Below are positions 32,803 through 43,199 of a DNA stretch of 64,000 nucleotides, piece by piece; within the stretch, counting starts at the first letter, position 1; each line of letters opens with the position of its first letter. A program made the position numbers and the translations under genes. The notes beneath the pieces are model-generated. The model searched no databases. It was not told where the DNA came from and worked only from the letters and a program-made list of their open reading frames with translations. This stretch comes from Toxorhynchites rutilus septentrionalis (taxonomy: Eukaryota > Arthropoda > Insecta > Diptera > Culicidae). The DNA is taken from NCBI RefSeq assembly GCF_029784135.1, contig NC_073746.1, forward strand, positions 142,542,556 to 142,606,555, given 5' to 3'.

Positions 32803-33459
32803 TAATAGATAACGGTACTCAGTATCAAACAAAGTAGACACAGTGCGTCTTGTGCGAATGTATATGGAAGTGGGACAAAAATCATAACAGCAGAATTTAG
32901 CCATTGTAATACTTTGGTGTAATGGAAAAGATTGTTACTATAGTATCAAAACTACTGTTTGCATAAATGTCTCATGTTATTTGAATAATCGCATAAGTGT
33001 CTCAAGCGACAAAATCTTTGTTTACCTGAAGTGAAAAGTTCTGATCATTTCGGATACGCAGGACTCATTATTTTAGTAACTACCGGCTTAAATTATGTCG
33101 AAGTATTTGTTTTTGAAGAGCAGAATAGTTGTTTGCATAAGTGTCTTATGTCATCTGAATGATCTCATGTAAAAAAAATCTTTGTTTACTAACAGTGAAA
33201 AGTGCTAATCTTTTCGAATACACATTGCTGGCATTGAGTATACATTTATTGCATCAATGGCAAAGGTGTCTCAACGTATAAAGAAAATGAAATTATGTAT
33301 TTATTATACTTCATATGACTTACTCTTGGAGACTGTTTCGAAAGATTTCACACGAAAACGAGTTATAAAATATAATTTTTATATAAAAACATAACATTAA
33401 AACACATTGTTAAGGTAATACATATATACTGCCGTTCTACGCATAGTTGTCCCATGTTA

Positions 33460-33966
33460 CTTTTTGACAATTTTCACTTTTCTTTATAAAACATTGTTTT
33501 TATGCATAATCTTACGGAAAAACACAAAAAACATATAGTTTGTTCCCAGCTTTTAAAAAACAACATCAAGCTAAATTGTCCCTTGTTGATATTCTATTCA
33601 TAACTGTCCCACCATGTATTTTTGTAGATCCATATCGAATGAATCCGGTTAAGTACAAGAATTTCATGTCAGACTTTCAGCAGGGCTAATCCACTCATTT
33701 CTGGTTTGGAAGAACGAACTAATTCTCAAACGAATAAAAAAAAGTATAACAGAACACGTGTACACCTTGTTAGCGCAACTAATAACAATGAGATTTATAT
33801 TCTGCGAAGGTGTTGCAGATCACTCATTTCTTCATAAAACGGTGTTTCTATGCATAATCTTTCGGAAAAACACAAAAAATATTGTTTGTTCCCAGTATAT
33901 AAAAAAATAACATCAAATTCAATTGTCCCGTGCTGATATTCTAGACATAACAGTCCCACCATGGAT
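33460..33966 (+). repeat. Direct duplication, ~348-bp offset
   Basis: 33460-33612 and 33808-33966 share blocks such as TATGCATAATCTT-CGGAAAAAC, TTTGTTCCCAG, AATTGTCCC and ACAGTCCCACCATG. The upstream edge CTGCCGTTCTACGCATAG resembles a transposon end, but I find no partner end. Confidence 0.65.
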
Positions 33967-34757
33967 TTTTAAACCCGTAATCAAGCTCGATTGATTCAGT
34001 GAACGGATCTCATCACATTTCAATAATCAATAGTATAGTGCTTATAAAAAACCCGGTATATTGCTAAATTGAAATGCTTAAAGGTTTTGGTAGACAAATA
34101 TGCGAGAAAACTTTGATTGCGTTTTTCTCAGTTTCAGCTTTCGTCATCGAAGAAAAAGAAGAAGAAAAACAATGCTTTTTTACTCGTTCTTTCGTGTACA
34201 ATTATAAAAAAAGGAAGGTCCCGCCTCATTCCCCTACATAGGTTTGAGTTGGTCGATTATCTAGTTGATAAATAATTAATACATTACCAGTACATAACAG
34301 CCTACAACGAACTTGGATATAACATACATTAACTCATATTACTTTGTTGTGGTGCTGTTTGGGTAAGGTTAGTAAATAATGATGAAAATATCCAACTAGA
34401 AGATGAAGCCAACTTTTCTCATGGTGGTTCCCTTCATATTGTTGATCAATGGTAAATAAATAAAATGTCCGCTTTCACCTTTATGCTTCAGCACAAGTGT
34501 TCAAGCCATATTTCAGAGCTTTCAGAGATAATTATATGAAAGTCCTAGTTATGAGCTATGGTGTTCAGACATGAGACTATAATCAGCTTATTCTCAATGC
34601 ACAATACACAGGTAGATTGTTTTTATAGGATTTCCAATGCCCTAATTGAAATTCGGGAGCCTATAACCAGGCCACTAAGTGATTTTGGTGAACCTGCGAG
34701 ATTGACATGGAACTCTCAGTACCTATACCTATTTTTAGTACCTATCTAAAAAAAAAT
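33967..34757. other. Unassigned stretch
   Basis: No gene, terminal repeat or RNA was supported here. Confidence 0.45.
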
Positions 34758-34843
34758 TACGCATTGAAAATATGTACGTTATATCGAGGCAAAAAGTACG
34801 TTATATCGAGGGTACAACATATCGAAGTTCTCCTGTAGCGCAT
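34758..34843 (+). mobile_element. Possible right end of another pogo-like element
   Basis: ACGTTATATCGAGG occurs twice and is followed by AACATATCGAAGTTCTCCTG then TA. Read on the minus strand this is a typical pogo/Tigger-style end (CAGGAGAACTTCGATA). No matching left end was found, so it is a fragment. Confidence 0.45.
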
Positions 34844-34979
34844 TTCACTAGGCAAAATCGTCGAAATCATTTGTTACTCTGTTGCCTGTTGCCGGTTACA
34901 TGTTTGGGGAACTTGAGATTTGGATAGACATATTTTTCAAATGTTTAAATAAAATTTAAACAATTTCCTACATTTCAAA

Positions 34980-35620
34980 AGCGAGGATTACCTCATACAC
35001 TCATTTTTAGTTTGATTGGTCGAGGTAATACTTTATGAGGCAATCTATAGTGTAATTGCCTCGGAAATTCCAGATCCTACTGATCAACTACTCACCCGAA
35101 TTCTGAAATCCGATCCAATCGGATTCTGCATTCTGTAATCCGTTCGACTCATGTCCAATCGAGTTGTGCAAATGTGGAAACCATGCCACGCAATTCGACA
35201 TATACGACATAGAGCTCATTGTTACATTTCTGTGAAGCGAAAACGGTAATGGATTTACGGGTGGAATGAACATGCTTTAAAAAAATTAAAAATGAAAATT
35301 AGGTCTGCCGTATCAAATATATGTTCTATGTGGGAAAAAATCTTGAACGAAAATTGTCTGATAATGATTTTATATTATGCAAAAAGATTTGGCGGAAATA
35401 CTAATTTCAACAATTTGAAATTGCTTTCGGGTCTGCTAATCTGATAGAGAACAAATTGCTCCCCGATTGTTTCCGAGGCAATTACATGATTTATTTTATC
35501 GTTTCTATTGCGTCATGACAAGGCTTTGCACAGAACGCTTGAATTTGAGTCGAACGGAATTCAGAATGCAAAAGTCGATTTCGATCGAATCGTTAAATTG
35601 GATTCCGTAATATGATACTA
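34980..35620. repeat. Inverted-repeat element with a Helitron-like piece inside; relative at 63815-64000
   Basis: GCATTCTGTAATCCGTTCGA (about 35128) and the complement of CGAACGGAATTCAGAATGC (about 35553) are inverted relatives, and TTGCCTCGG-type blocks occur near both sides. 35037-35215 matches 63815-64000. The middle, about 35330-35400, resembles the Helitron-like block with ATCTTGAACGA at 25490. The structure is eroded, and the ends are approximate. Confidence 0.5.
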
Positions 35621-35799
35621 CAAAGATGATTCATTGGCCTATGCGGTGATCTGAAGCTTTTATCGCCACTGAGAGTCCTTCCCTTCTCTTTGTGACTGAA
35701 AGAACTTGGCAGGTGGCGGTGGTAGTATTGACGCTGTTAACCACTCGCCCATAGAAACTTAGACTTGCTGCAGGAACATCTTTTCAAATGCGCGTTGTA

Positions 35800-35990
35800 G
35801 TCGTGGGTTCGTAACCATTTCGGTGGACGTTCCAGCAGTACCCGGTGTCATTCAAAAAGATGCATGTGAATCAAGAACAACTTTTCGTGCATTTTGATCT
35901 CCAACCAATGGGTCGTTCAGTCGCCAGACCTGAATCCACTGGATTGCTCCTTTGTGAGTGTCGTAATATCAACGCCCTGAAGTAAGCCCA
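35800..35990 (+). pseudogene. DD37D-type transposase fragment
   Basis: Mixed frames give FQQY (where FQQD is usual for the second catalytic motif) and then QSPDLNPLDCSF, the third motif of DD37D elements. It resembles the element at 44987 but is only a remnant; the second aspartate is lost and a frameshift separates the motifs. Confidence 0.55.
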
Positions 35991-37650
35991 TTCCAGGAAA
36001 TTCGACAAATAGAAACATGTCCTTGTAGCCTGTGATTCAGTTGTGAGATTGGATTGTTTTTTAACCGAAAGAGCAATATAATCGTTTGAAGAAAAACCTT
36101 TCCATTTAACAACACTTCAAAACGGTTAACCCGTATTGAGTGAGTAAGGGAACTGTAGATGAGACGAAAAAAAAAACGGGGAAAAACGAACAAGATAGAT
36201 TTGAATAGTTAATTGTTCTTCCATGTTATTCTATGATGTTCTAACGATCCTTCAACATTGAAGACTTATAAAAAGTTTTCAAAGCTCGTCTTATCTCCAG
36301 TTTCCCTAAGACTCATTGAGCGCTGAATACGCCTGCCACCTCACTGCGTCACAGCATGTCGAAGTTCGGCATTAATTATTTCTGATTTAACATCATGTGC
36401 CCAAAATAAAACTCATGCTGGTAATTAAATTTCACTTAACATGCCTGTTGCCTTTTTTCGACCCCAGTGCCCTGGATAACTCCGAAACGAAACCAAAGAG
36501 AACAAAGTCTACAGCAGGACGAAATAAAACATGAAATTCGATATATCAGACACTGTACTCATTAAGCAATGGTCGATAATTTAATGAACGTGACTTGCGC
36601 CGCCCGACCTGTGACCACAAGCCAGCCACAGCGACCGACCACGAAACGAGTTGGGAACGGGTCATTCGAGCGGCGGGATCTCCTGTTGTGCGAAGACCTC
36701 GATCGCCTTTCACACATTGATCTCCGAAGTGATAAAAAAAACCAGACCTGCGCAGAATGAAAAAAAAAGGATTGCCCTTTCCGCGGTGAGATCCGGTCGA
36801 ACTTGATTAGGTCTTCATTAAGAGACCCAGAAAAAGAACACTCGCACTGCACCGGAATATGGTTCGAGAAACATGGAGTCAGAAATTACGCGAACAGCAT
36901 CAGCAATTATGAAATGTAAAAACTCGACTTCCAGTCGAGGCGGTGATACTGTCGTGACGGTCAATATCTTTATCGGAAGACTGTGAATGTTTTTATTGAG
37001 GAAACAGTTTGCGAAATCCCGACGGGAGGAAGCCCTTAAATGCATATCATTAAGCGAATATCGTCGGCAAGAAGACAGAAACGATCGAAACACAGGAATA
37101 TGGATTATTTTTTTTTCTTCTTATTCGTTGTTAAATGCAGCGTACGAAACCCATTATTTATTAACAACTTGGTAAGTTTGATTTGTTGCGTGTCGTTTTC
37201 CGGTTTGCTTCCATTATCGGCCGCTGCACGGTGTAATTTGACGTGGTATAATCTGTGGGGATTTCAATATTTTAATTGAGTGTTAAGGCAAATTACCCCA
37301 AACATGGGAATTATCTGATAAAGTGAGACTTCAACTTCTGCGAGGATAATGGGCGGGTACCAATTTAAAAATTATATTACCAATCCCAAGTCAATACTCC
37401 GACTTCTGAGTATTCACTCGTGTCGTTTTCATTGGTTGGTTGAGATTACGGTGTCAAGTTACACGCCTAATATTTCATTTCCGTTGAGTACCTGAACCGG
37501 AACCAGTAAAAGTCGGAGAACTTTCCATACGAAATTGTTGCGCTTTTCGTTGTAAATGGAGTAATTCCATGTTTCTTGTCCCTTGTTGGGTGCAAACCAG
37601 TGCGTCCATTATTTTGAACTATTGTAGTATGCTCCATTTTTGCTATTACA
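35991..37650. other. Long unassigned stretch
   Basis: A GC-rich patch at 36590-36720 stands out from AT-rich flanks. Frames there (36569-36760 and its antisense) have no domain I recognise. No transposon ends were found. Confidence 0.5.
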
Positions 37651-37652
37651 CT

Positions 37653-37870
37653 TCAAGCTAATCTACTGCTGATTGATGAAGAAGTAGACTGGAAGCTATA
37701 GCGAGATAGGTGCCAATCAGGAATAATCTGTCTGATGAAATTTGTGATCCCGATCGACGACACAGACCAAACATCCTTGGGCTCCAGGATAGCCTTATCA
37801 AGGTGTTGAAGTCTGCGTCTTGTTAGAGCTCCGCAATTGCAGAGCAAATGTTCCGAGCAGTGTTGCCACA
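37653..37870 (-). pseudogene. LINE C-terminal end
   Basis: The minus strand encodes HLLCNCGALTRRRLQHLD followed by a helical tail, as in the C-terminus that follows the RNase H of insect LINEs (CxC with later conserved positions). It lies downstream, in the same orientation, of the LINE pieces up to 42690 and may be its end. A T-rich insert with repeated GTACAGATTTT at about 37870-37975 separates it from the next piece. Confidence 0.5.
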
Positions 37871-37977
37871 CGTACAGATTTTTCTGGAAAGGTACAGATT
37901 TTTTCGTTATTTTGGTACAGATTCTGTACGGTAGAGAGTACAGATTTTCGTCAAAAAGTACAGATTGGTACATATTT

Positions 37978-38235
37978 TTATCCGCTTGTGAAAAATCTTA
38001 CATTTGAAGAAAGTATACTACCAGTATAGCGGTTTTCTAACATTCCGCTACCGACACCATCAGTGCTTACTGAACCATCAGTGTAAACTTGATGTTCAAA
38101 CTGGAATTTTATTTCTACGAGGTGATTGAAACAGGCCTTCACTTTTGATGGGAGATCTCCTGCACGAACTTCCTCGAGTAAATCAAGGTTAACATTCGGC
38201 GGTTTTACATTCCAATTCCTTTCCATGACTTTGCA
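37978..38235 (-). pseudogene. LINE RNase H fragment (second RNase H start)
   Basis: The minus-strand frame contains QVYTDGSVSTDGVGSG, the first catalytic block of LINE RNase H. Because another RNase H start (FNTDGSKIGNRTGAG) occurs upstream at about 38640, this fragment must derive from a different LINE copy or a rearrangement. No stop occurs within it. Confidence 0.6.
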
Positions 38236-38573
38236 ATGCCGATTTCCTCCAGGCTGCTTGGTTTTGATGTTAGGGAACCGCCGCATGTTTCGTCAATTTC
38301 TACCAATCAAAAGAGGGTATTTCCATTAAGATAGGGGTTGAGATTTTTCAATAATTCGACAGTTAGTTTCATGACATATATTATTTTCATCAATATAAAA
38401 AATTGTTATGGTGTGCCGAAATCGATTGACGCAAAAATTTCATCAATCCATCATGAAATGACTGAGCAAGAAGCGTTTGAAATTGGACAATTTTCACGAT
38501 ATGCTCGATTTTCGATTTTCAATTTGTATCCCAATAAGCTTACAAAAGACGTAATCCTACGTCAAAACTGTTG
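38236..38573 (-). mobile_element. GACGTAGGA family repeat, copy 2, inside the LINE
   Basis: On the minus strand it begins GACGTAGGATTACGTC immediately after GTTTT, exactly as in copy 1. Its far part, about 38235-38280, matches the block with CCTGGAGGAAATC in the copy at 53110-53654. It cuts the LINE RNase H after RNWP. The distal end is estimated. Confidence 0.6.
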
Positions 38574-39251
38574 GCCAGTTTCGCATAGTCACAGAGATTT
38601 TTGTTATGAGACCATACACTCCGGCACCTGTTCTGTTTCCTATTTTCGACCCATCAGTGTTGAACATGTTTTAATCATTTCGCGAACATTGGCACCTCGT
38701 TCACCCCATACAGAACGAGAAAGTTTGATCACTCTGTATGGAATGTCAGAATAAGTCCTAGGTTCAATCCAATCACTGTTCATATCTGAGGATGGTCCGA
38801 CGGTTAAGAGATTCAGGATGCTTAAGTGACCGGTTTTGTCCCCGTCTAGTATTTATTCCCAAATTTTAAGTTTTAGAGCGTTTTTCTTAGCTTCTAGCTG
38901 AACATGTTGGTCCAAAGGTAACAGGTGAAGGATAGCCTCCAAAGCCTTTAATGGTGTGCTTCGCATTGCTCCAGTTATAGCAACGCATGCCAGTCGTTGG
39001 AGTTTGTTTAGCTTTTTAGTAGCTATTGTCACCTTAGTCTTTGGCCATCATATTAATGAGGCATAGGTTATCCTAGGCCGCACAATGACAGTGTAGACCC
39101 ACATAATCATTTTTGGTTCAAAGGCCCATGTTCTTCCTACCATTTTACAACATGCTCATAGGGCAATGTTGGCCTTACTTATTATTGAATCTAAGTGTGC
39201 GTTCCAGTTTAGTTTAGCATCTAGGATTACCCCAAGATATTTCCCTTCTTC
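38574..39251 (-). pseudogene. LINE reverse transcriptase C-terminus and RNase H start
   Basis: Translation on the minus strand gives KYLGVILDAKLNWNAHLD (the conserved block after the polymerase palm), RPRITYASLIWWPK, KLNKLQRLACVAITGA and then FNTDGSKIGNRTGAGVYG, the first RNase H block. A stop follows LKLKIWE, and a frameshift precedes the RNase H. It continues directly from the piece at 39773, from which a SINE separates it. Confidence 0.8.
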
Positions 39252-39765
39252 GGAGTCTTCGTAGCCTAATTGGTTGCGTGTCCGCTACTAAGCGAACAAT
39301 CATGAGCTTATAACTCAGGGCCCTCAACTGACCATCTTTGTGTGTTATTCTAGCTACTACGTCCATGCATCAATCATCATGTAATGGTGATCCTAACCTC
39401 TCACTCCACATACGATCGATCTACTGCACCGGTAATTGGTGTTATTTATAAACACAACAATGGATGGCTCATATCAACTGTCCCGCTGTGTCCAACTATG
39501 AACATTCGAACAATAGGACTATTCTTACGCCGAAAAAGGCGACACGTGTTGGGTATCGATAGAATTGGAATACTCTAACACCTAAATGGCAAATGTGTAA
39601 TAGATAAATATGTGTATCGATGAGATAGCAATACTTTTACGCCTATATGGACTAATACTGTGTGATATACAACATGAGAAAAAATGTACACGATAAATTC
39701 GGCTCTGTTACAGCTGAGTTGCTAGATGAGTCTAATAATAAAAATAAAACAGATGGGATAAAAAA
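39252..39765 (+). mobile_element. tRNA-derived SINE-like element (copy 2), inserted in the LINE
   Basis: It starts GGAGTCTTCGTAGCCTAATTGG with an A box TAGCCTAATTGG and ends CTCTGTTACAGCTGAG plus an A-rich tail, collinear with 12567-13059. The LINE frame resumes on both sides, so it is an insertion, although I cannot define the target duplication. Confidence 0.75.
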
Positions 39766-39772
39766 CGATATT

Positions 39773-41580
39773 TTACTGAAATGCTGCATTTTTTTCTCTC
39801 CTCCAAGATGTAGAGGACGGCAGATGCAGTTTCTTCTTTTTGGTGAAACGAACAGTTGTTGTTTTTGAGGGATTTATGCTCAGACCTTTTTTGATACACC
39901 ATGATTGTATAAGGTTTAAGGCCATCTGCTCGATATCACGTCGTCGAACATGCCACATTATGACTAGATCGTCAGCAATACCTTCGATTTCGAAACCTTT
40001 TGCCTCCAAGCTTCCCTTTTGCCTCCAGCTTCCAGACTAGTGACCAAAGGAGAGGTGATAGAACCCCTCCTTGTGGGCAACCTTTTGTTGCAATCTCAGA
40101 TATCGACGACCCGCCTAGTTCCGAGGAGATTTTCCTGTTTGTGAGTATGCCTCGGACCCATTCGACTATACAGTCATCGAAATGTCTTCTTCTCATAGTC
40201 TGTACCACTGATAGATAAGAAGCATTATCGAAATATCAAGAAACGCACATAATGCAGTTTCTTTTGACGAAAGAGATTTTTCAATGTTTGACCCAAGCGT
40301 GTGTAACGCTGTGACTGTGGATTTTCCTGATTGGTAGGCAAACTGATATTTAGATAAAGGACATTTGGACATGAATACCGACTTTATGTATTCATGTAAC
40401 ACTTTCTCCGTAGTTTTCAACAGTATTGATGATAAACTAAAGATTTCAGAATGATTTTGGGAGTGATATGTTACGTTTCCCAGCTTTTGAAATGAAGACT
40501 ACTTTAACGAGTCTCCATGTGGAAGGGATGTGCTTTAGTATCAGACTTTCCTTACAAATTTCGATTAGAGTAAAATTTGCTTTGATTCTCCTTTTTGAAT
40601 CAGGGTTGGAAAAATCCCATCTGCACTTGCAGATTTGTATAGTTGAAAAGATCTCACTGCGTTCTCTACTCTGGCCCTCGTGGAAACCAATCCAGCAACT
40701 ATATTTGCGACCTCCTTTGCCTTTTGCGGTCCTGTGAGACACCTTCGAGAGCATTCTATATCACGATTATAGCGAGGACTGGTATCAGAATGAACATATG
40801 TAGATCCCGGGAAGTTAGTCTTCATCAGTAAGTCTAATACTTCTCAGGGAGATTTTGTGCACGATCCGTCGTTTGGATCTCTGCTATATTCGGTTAGGGC
40901 CTGTGTTGTATCCTGTATTGAGACCAATCCGAAGTAGTTTTAGCTCTGTTGAATAGTTTCCGCGCTGTTTTGCGAAGCCGCACGAGCCTTTTGTTCCACC
41001 AAGGAACGTTTCTTGTCGAAGGAACTCTCTTCAGTGGACAACTGTTGTAGTCAGAAACTATCGTATCGTTTAATTCTTTTGAAGTTGATTCAAGCTGTTA
41101 AATCGACCTTATTCTTATATTGAGAATTTCAGACTCAAGTTCAAGTGAATATCGTTCTCAGTTGGTTTTTTTTAGATCACGGTATTCTTCATCCCATTTA
41201 AAAATAATGTGTCTGTGATCAGACAAAGACGCCTCTTACAAAACGTTTCAGTTGTTTATTTTCTCAGAAATTACCGGACTGCACATTGTTAGGTCCAGGA
41301 CTTCATGTCTAATAGCGTTTGTAAACGTTGGTTTATTGCCTATATTGGCAATGTCAATGTTGTTTGAAGAGAGAAATTCTAATAGACATACATCTCTGCT
41401 GTTTATGTCAGAACTTCCCCACAATTTGTGAAGAGAGTGAGCATCACAGCTGATTATGAAATCTTTGTTGATTTCTTTGCAGTAATTTACGAACGCCGCA
41501 ACCTCTTCAGGGACGTCGCCAGGAAAATAAACCGACACAATTGTTATGTCGGATCTTCCCTTGGTATTTGGTATCTTAAC
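39773..41580 (-). pseudogene. LINE endonuclease C-terminus and reverse transcriptase
   Basis: Endonuclease blocks appear first on the minus strand: SDITIVSVYFPGDVPEEVAA, DFIISCDAHSLHKLWGS and EVLDLTMCS, an APE-type endonuclease. Reverse transcriptase follows: STWRLVKVVFISKAGK, then KYQFAYQSGKSTVTALH, a damaged palm motif A (AFLDI), motif B GCPQGGVLSPLLWS and motif C IADDLVIM (F/YADD in active enzymes). At least three frame changes between 40754 and 39773 make it dead. The combination of APE endonuclease and RNase H points to the I/LOA group of LINEs. Confidence 0.85.
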
Positions 41581-42411
41581 CAGGGTCCGAAATCTTCGAA
41601 GGTGAAAAATAAAGACCGACTCTACTCTCAGTAGCTTCGCTACGACTAGAACTGCTTCGGCAGTCGCCCACAACAAAAAGTGATTTGACTAGAAAATGAA
41701 TTAACTAACGTTGACTAGCGAGGATACCTGGTGAACTAGTCCACTCAGTGGGTATTTTAACTGACTCGACTGATGAATACAAATCTGCCTCTTCATTCAA
41801 CTGACTTCAATCCACATTTTTACTCCCCTAGGAACTAAATTTATACCCGCGTACGCAATCTTATTTTTACGTCCACATAAACAGGAACGAAAACAAGATT
41901 TCTGATGCAAAAAAAAAGTTACCCCATGAATGGGCGGTTCATTGTCTATACATCGTGAACTCAAACCAACGAACTTAGACATTTATCAAGTATTAGCATA
42001 CTCGCGTTGGTATTAGTAAATAGCGTGCAAAATAGCGCGCACACACTGCACGCTATTTTTTACGTGTGAGTAATTTTCGTGTACGATACAAAAGAATCTA
42101 GCTCACCTGTAGCGTATGTCAAACCACGTTGAACTTAAACATCGATGCATGTTCACGTACATGTGAGAGAGAAAGAGAGGAACGAATTCGCTCTGGGGGA
42201 AGTCACTTCAAAATGCAATGAGGACAATTTGACTGAGAAGAATGAAATGATATAGTCGAGTCGGTAGAGGGAGAAAGCGATTAAATGCCCGACTGACTGT
42301 TTAGTCGTTCTGGCATCAAGAAGCCAAAAGTCATTACTAACTGAATACGGATGTAGTCAGTCAAATAGTCAGCTGACTATCCTCAGTTGACTATGACTAT
42401 ACAGAGCCCTG
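41581..42411. mobile_element. hAT-type non-autonomous element, 831 bp, 8-bp TSD
   Basis: Perfect 8-bp direct repeats ATCTTAAC flank it (41573-41580, 42412-42419). Ends read CAGGGTCCGA and, on the other strand, CAGGGCTCTG, the usual hAT style. The LINE endonuclease frame is interrupted between VAIRVKI and LVKIPNTKG and continues on the other side. Near 42335-42400 TCAGTCAAATAGTCAG-type short repeats abound. No transposase is present. Confidence 0.9.
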
Positions 42412-42419
42412 ATCTTAAC

Positions 42420-42690
42420 TCTGATCGCGACGATGTCCCGCTTAATGAACTTTGTTATAGAAAAGCGTTGAATATTTGCATTTGCTAAGACAGCAGTTTT
42501 TGCAGAGTCAAGCTTGTCATCGTAGAATTACTTACATGAACCTGTTTGAATACCAAGTATTTTTCCTTTGTGGACCCAAGGCTCTTCAATTAGAGCTAAA
42601 TCCATAGCGTCTTTGATATACCTCCTAGACAGCACACTCGACGATGCTTTAGCGTGATGAAGGTTTTTTTTGCAGAACCCTGGTGTTCTG
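42420..42690 (-). pseudogene. LINE endonuclease N-terminal part
   Basis: On the minus strand: NLHHAKASSSVLSRR, then ALIEEPWVHKGKILGIQTG and DIVAIRVKI, the conserved start of the APE-type endonuclease of insect LINEs, with a stop after the GSCK block. Sequence upstream (42690-43120) has similar composition and may be the remains of ORF1, but I recognise no gag domain. Confidence 0.75.
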
Positions 42691-43124
42691 CATTAGTATT
42701 GACCGCTCGTTTGGTACATTTGGGAGGGTTTCTAAGACTATTGCGGTAGCCGCTTAGTCGGAATCGCTTGGCCTAGAAACTTCCAGAATGTCAAGCTTGG
42801 CGACTTTCAAAGATTCACCACGTAGAATCTTCTCTCTATCAAAATCCCTGATGTCGTCTCTGAACTTTATGTGGAATCAGGAATTTGGCACCACTAGTTC
42901 CAGGAGACCTCCGATTTCCAAGGTTTTTGCAGGTTAGAGATTCCGGGCTGCCGGAACCCAAAAAGTTTTATTTGTTGGGATTATTCATAAAGGTCCCACG
43001 AGTTGCGCGGCGAAGAAAGTACACTGCATCAGAGACTAGCTTAATGCAGTAAGGACAAAATTAATTTTAGGGAGGACGCCCTGGTACTCCGCAGGCTCCG
43101 TTAGTTGCAAGGTATTTAAATAAA

Positions 43125-43137
43125 CCCCCCCCCCCCC
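43125..43137. repeat. Poly(C) run, 13 bp
   Basis: Thirteen consecutive C residues, unusual in this AT-rich window; prone to sequencing and assembly error. Confidence 0.9.
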
Positions 43138-43199
43138 GACCATTCATCCATCGGCACCGGTCACATCACACCTTGGCTTAGGGGTTTATCCTTACATAA

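Larger units (their letters stand above)
31382..33420 (+). repeat. Dispersed repeat family R1, copy B, split by a DD37E element
   Basis: Collinear with 931-1940. The DD37E element at 31586-32802 interrupts it exactly where copy A reads GAG-TA-ATAGAT. Copy B lacks the LINE tail found in copy A. No convincing frame of its own. Confidence 0.75.

Noticed and set aside
38338..38754. 138-residue open frame on the plus strand
   Set aside because: It runs antisense through the LINE RNase H and across the junction with the GACGTAGGA repeat, and has no recognisable domain.
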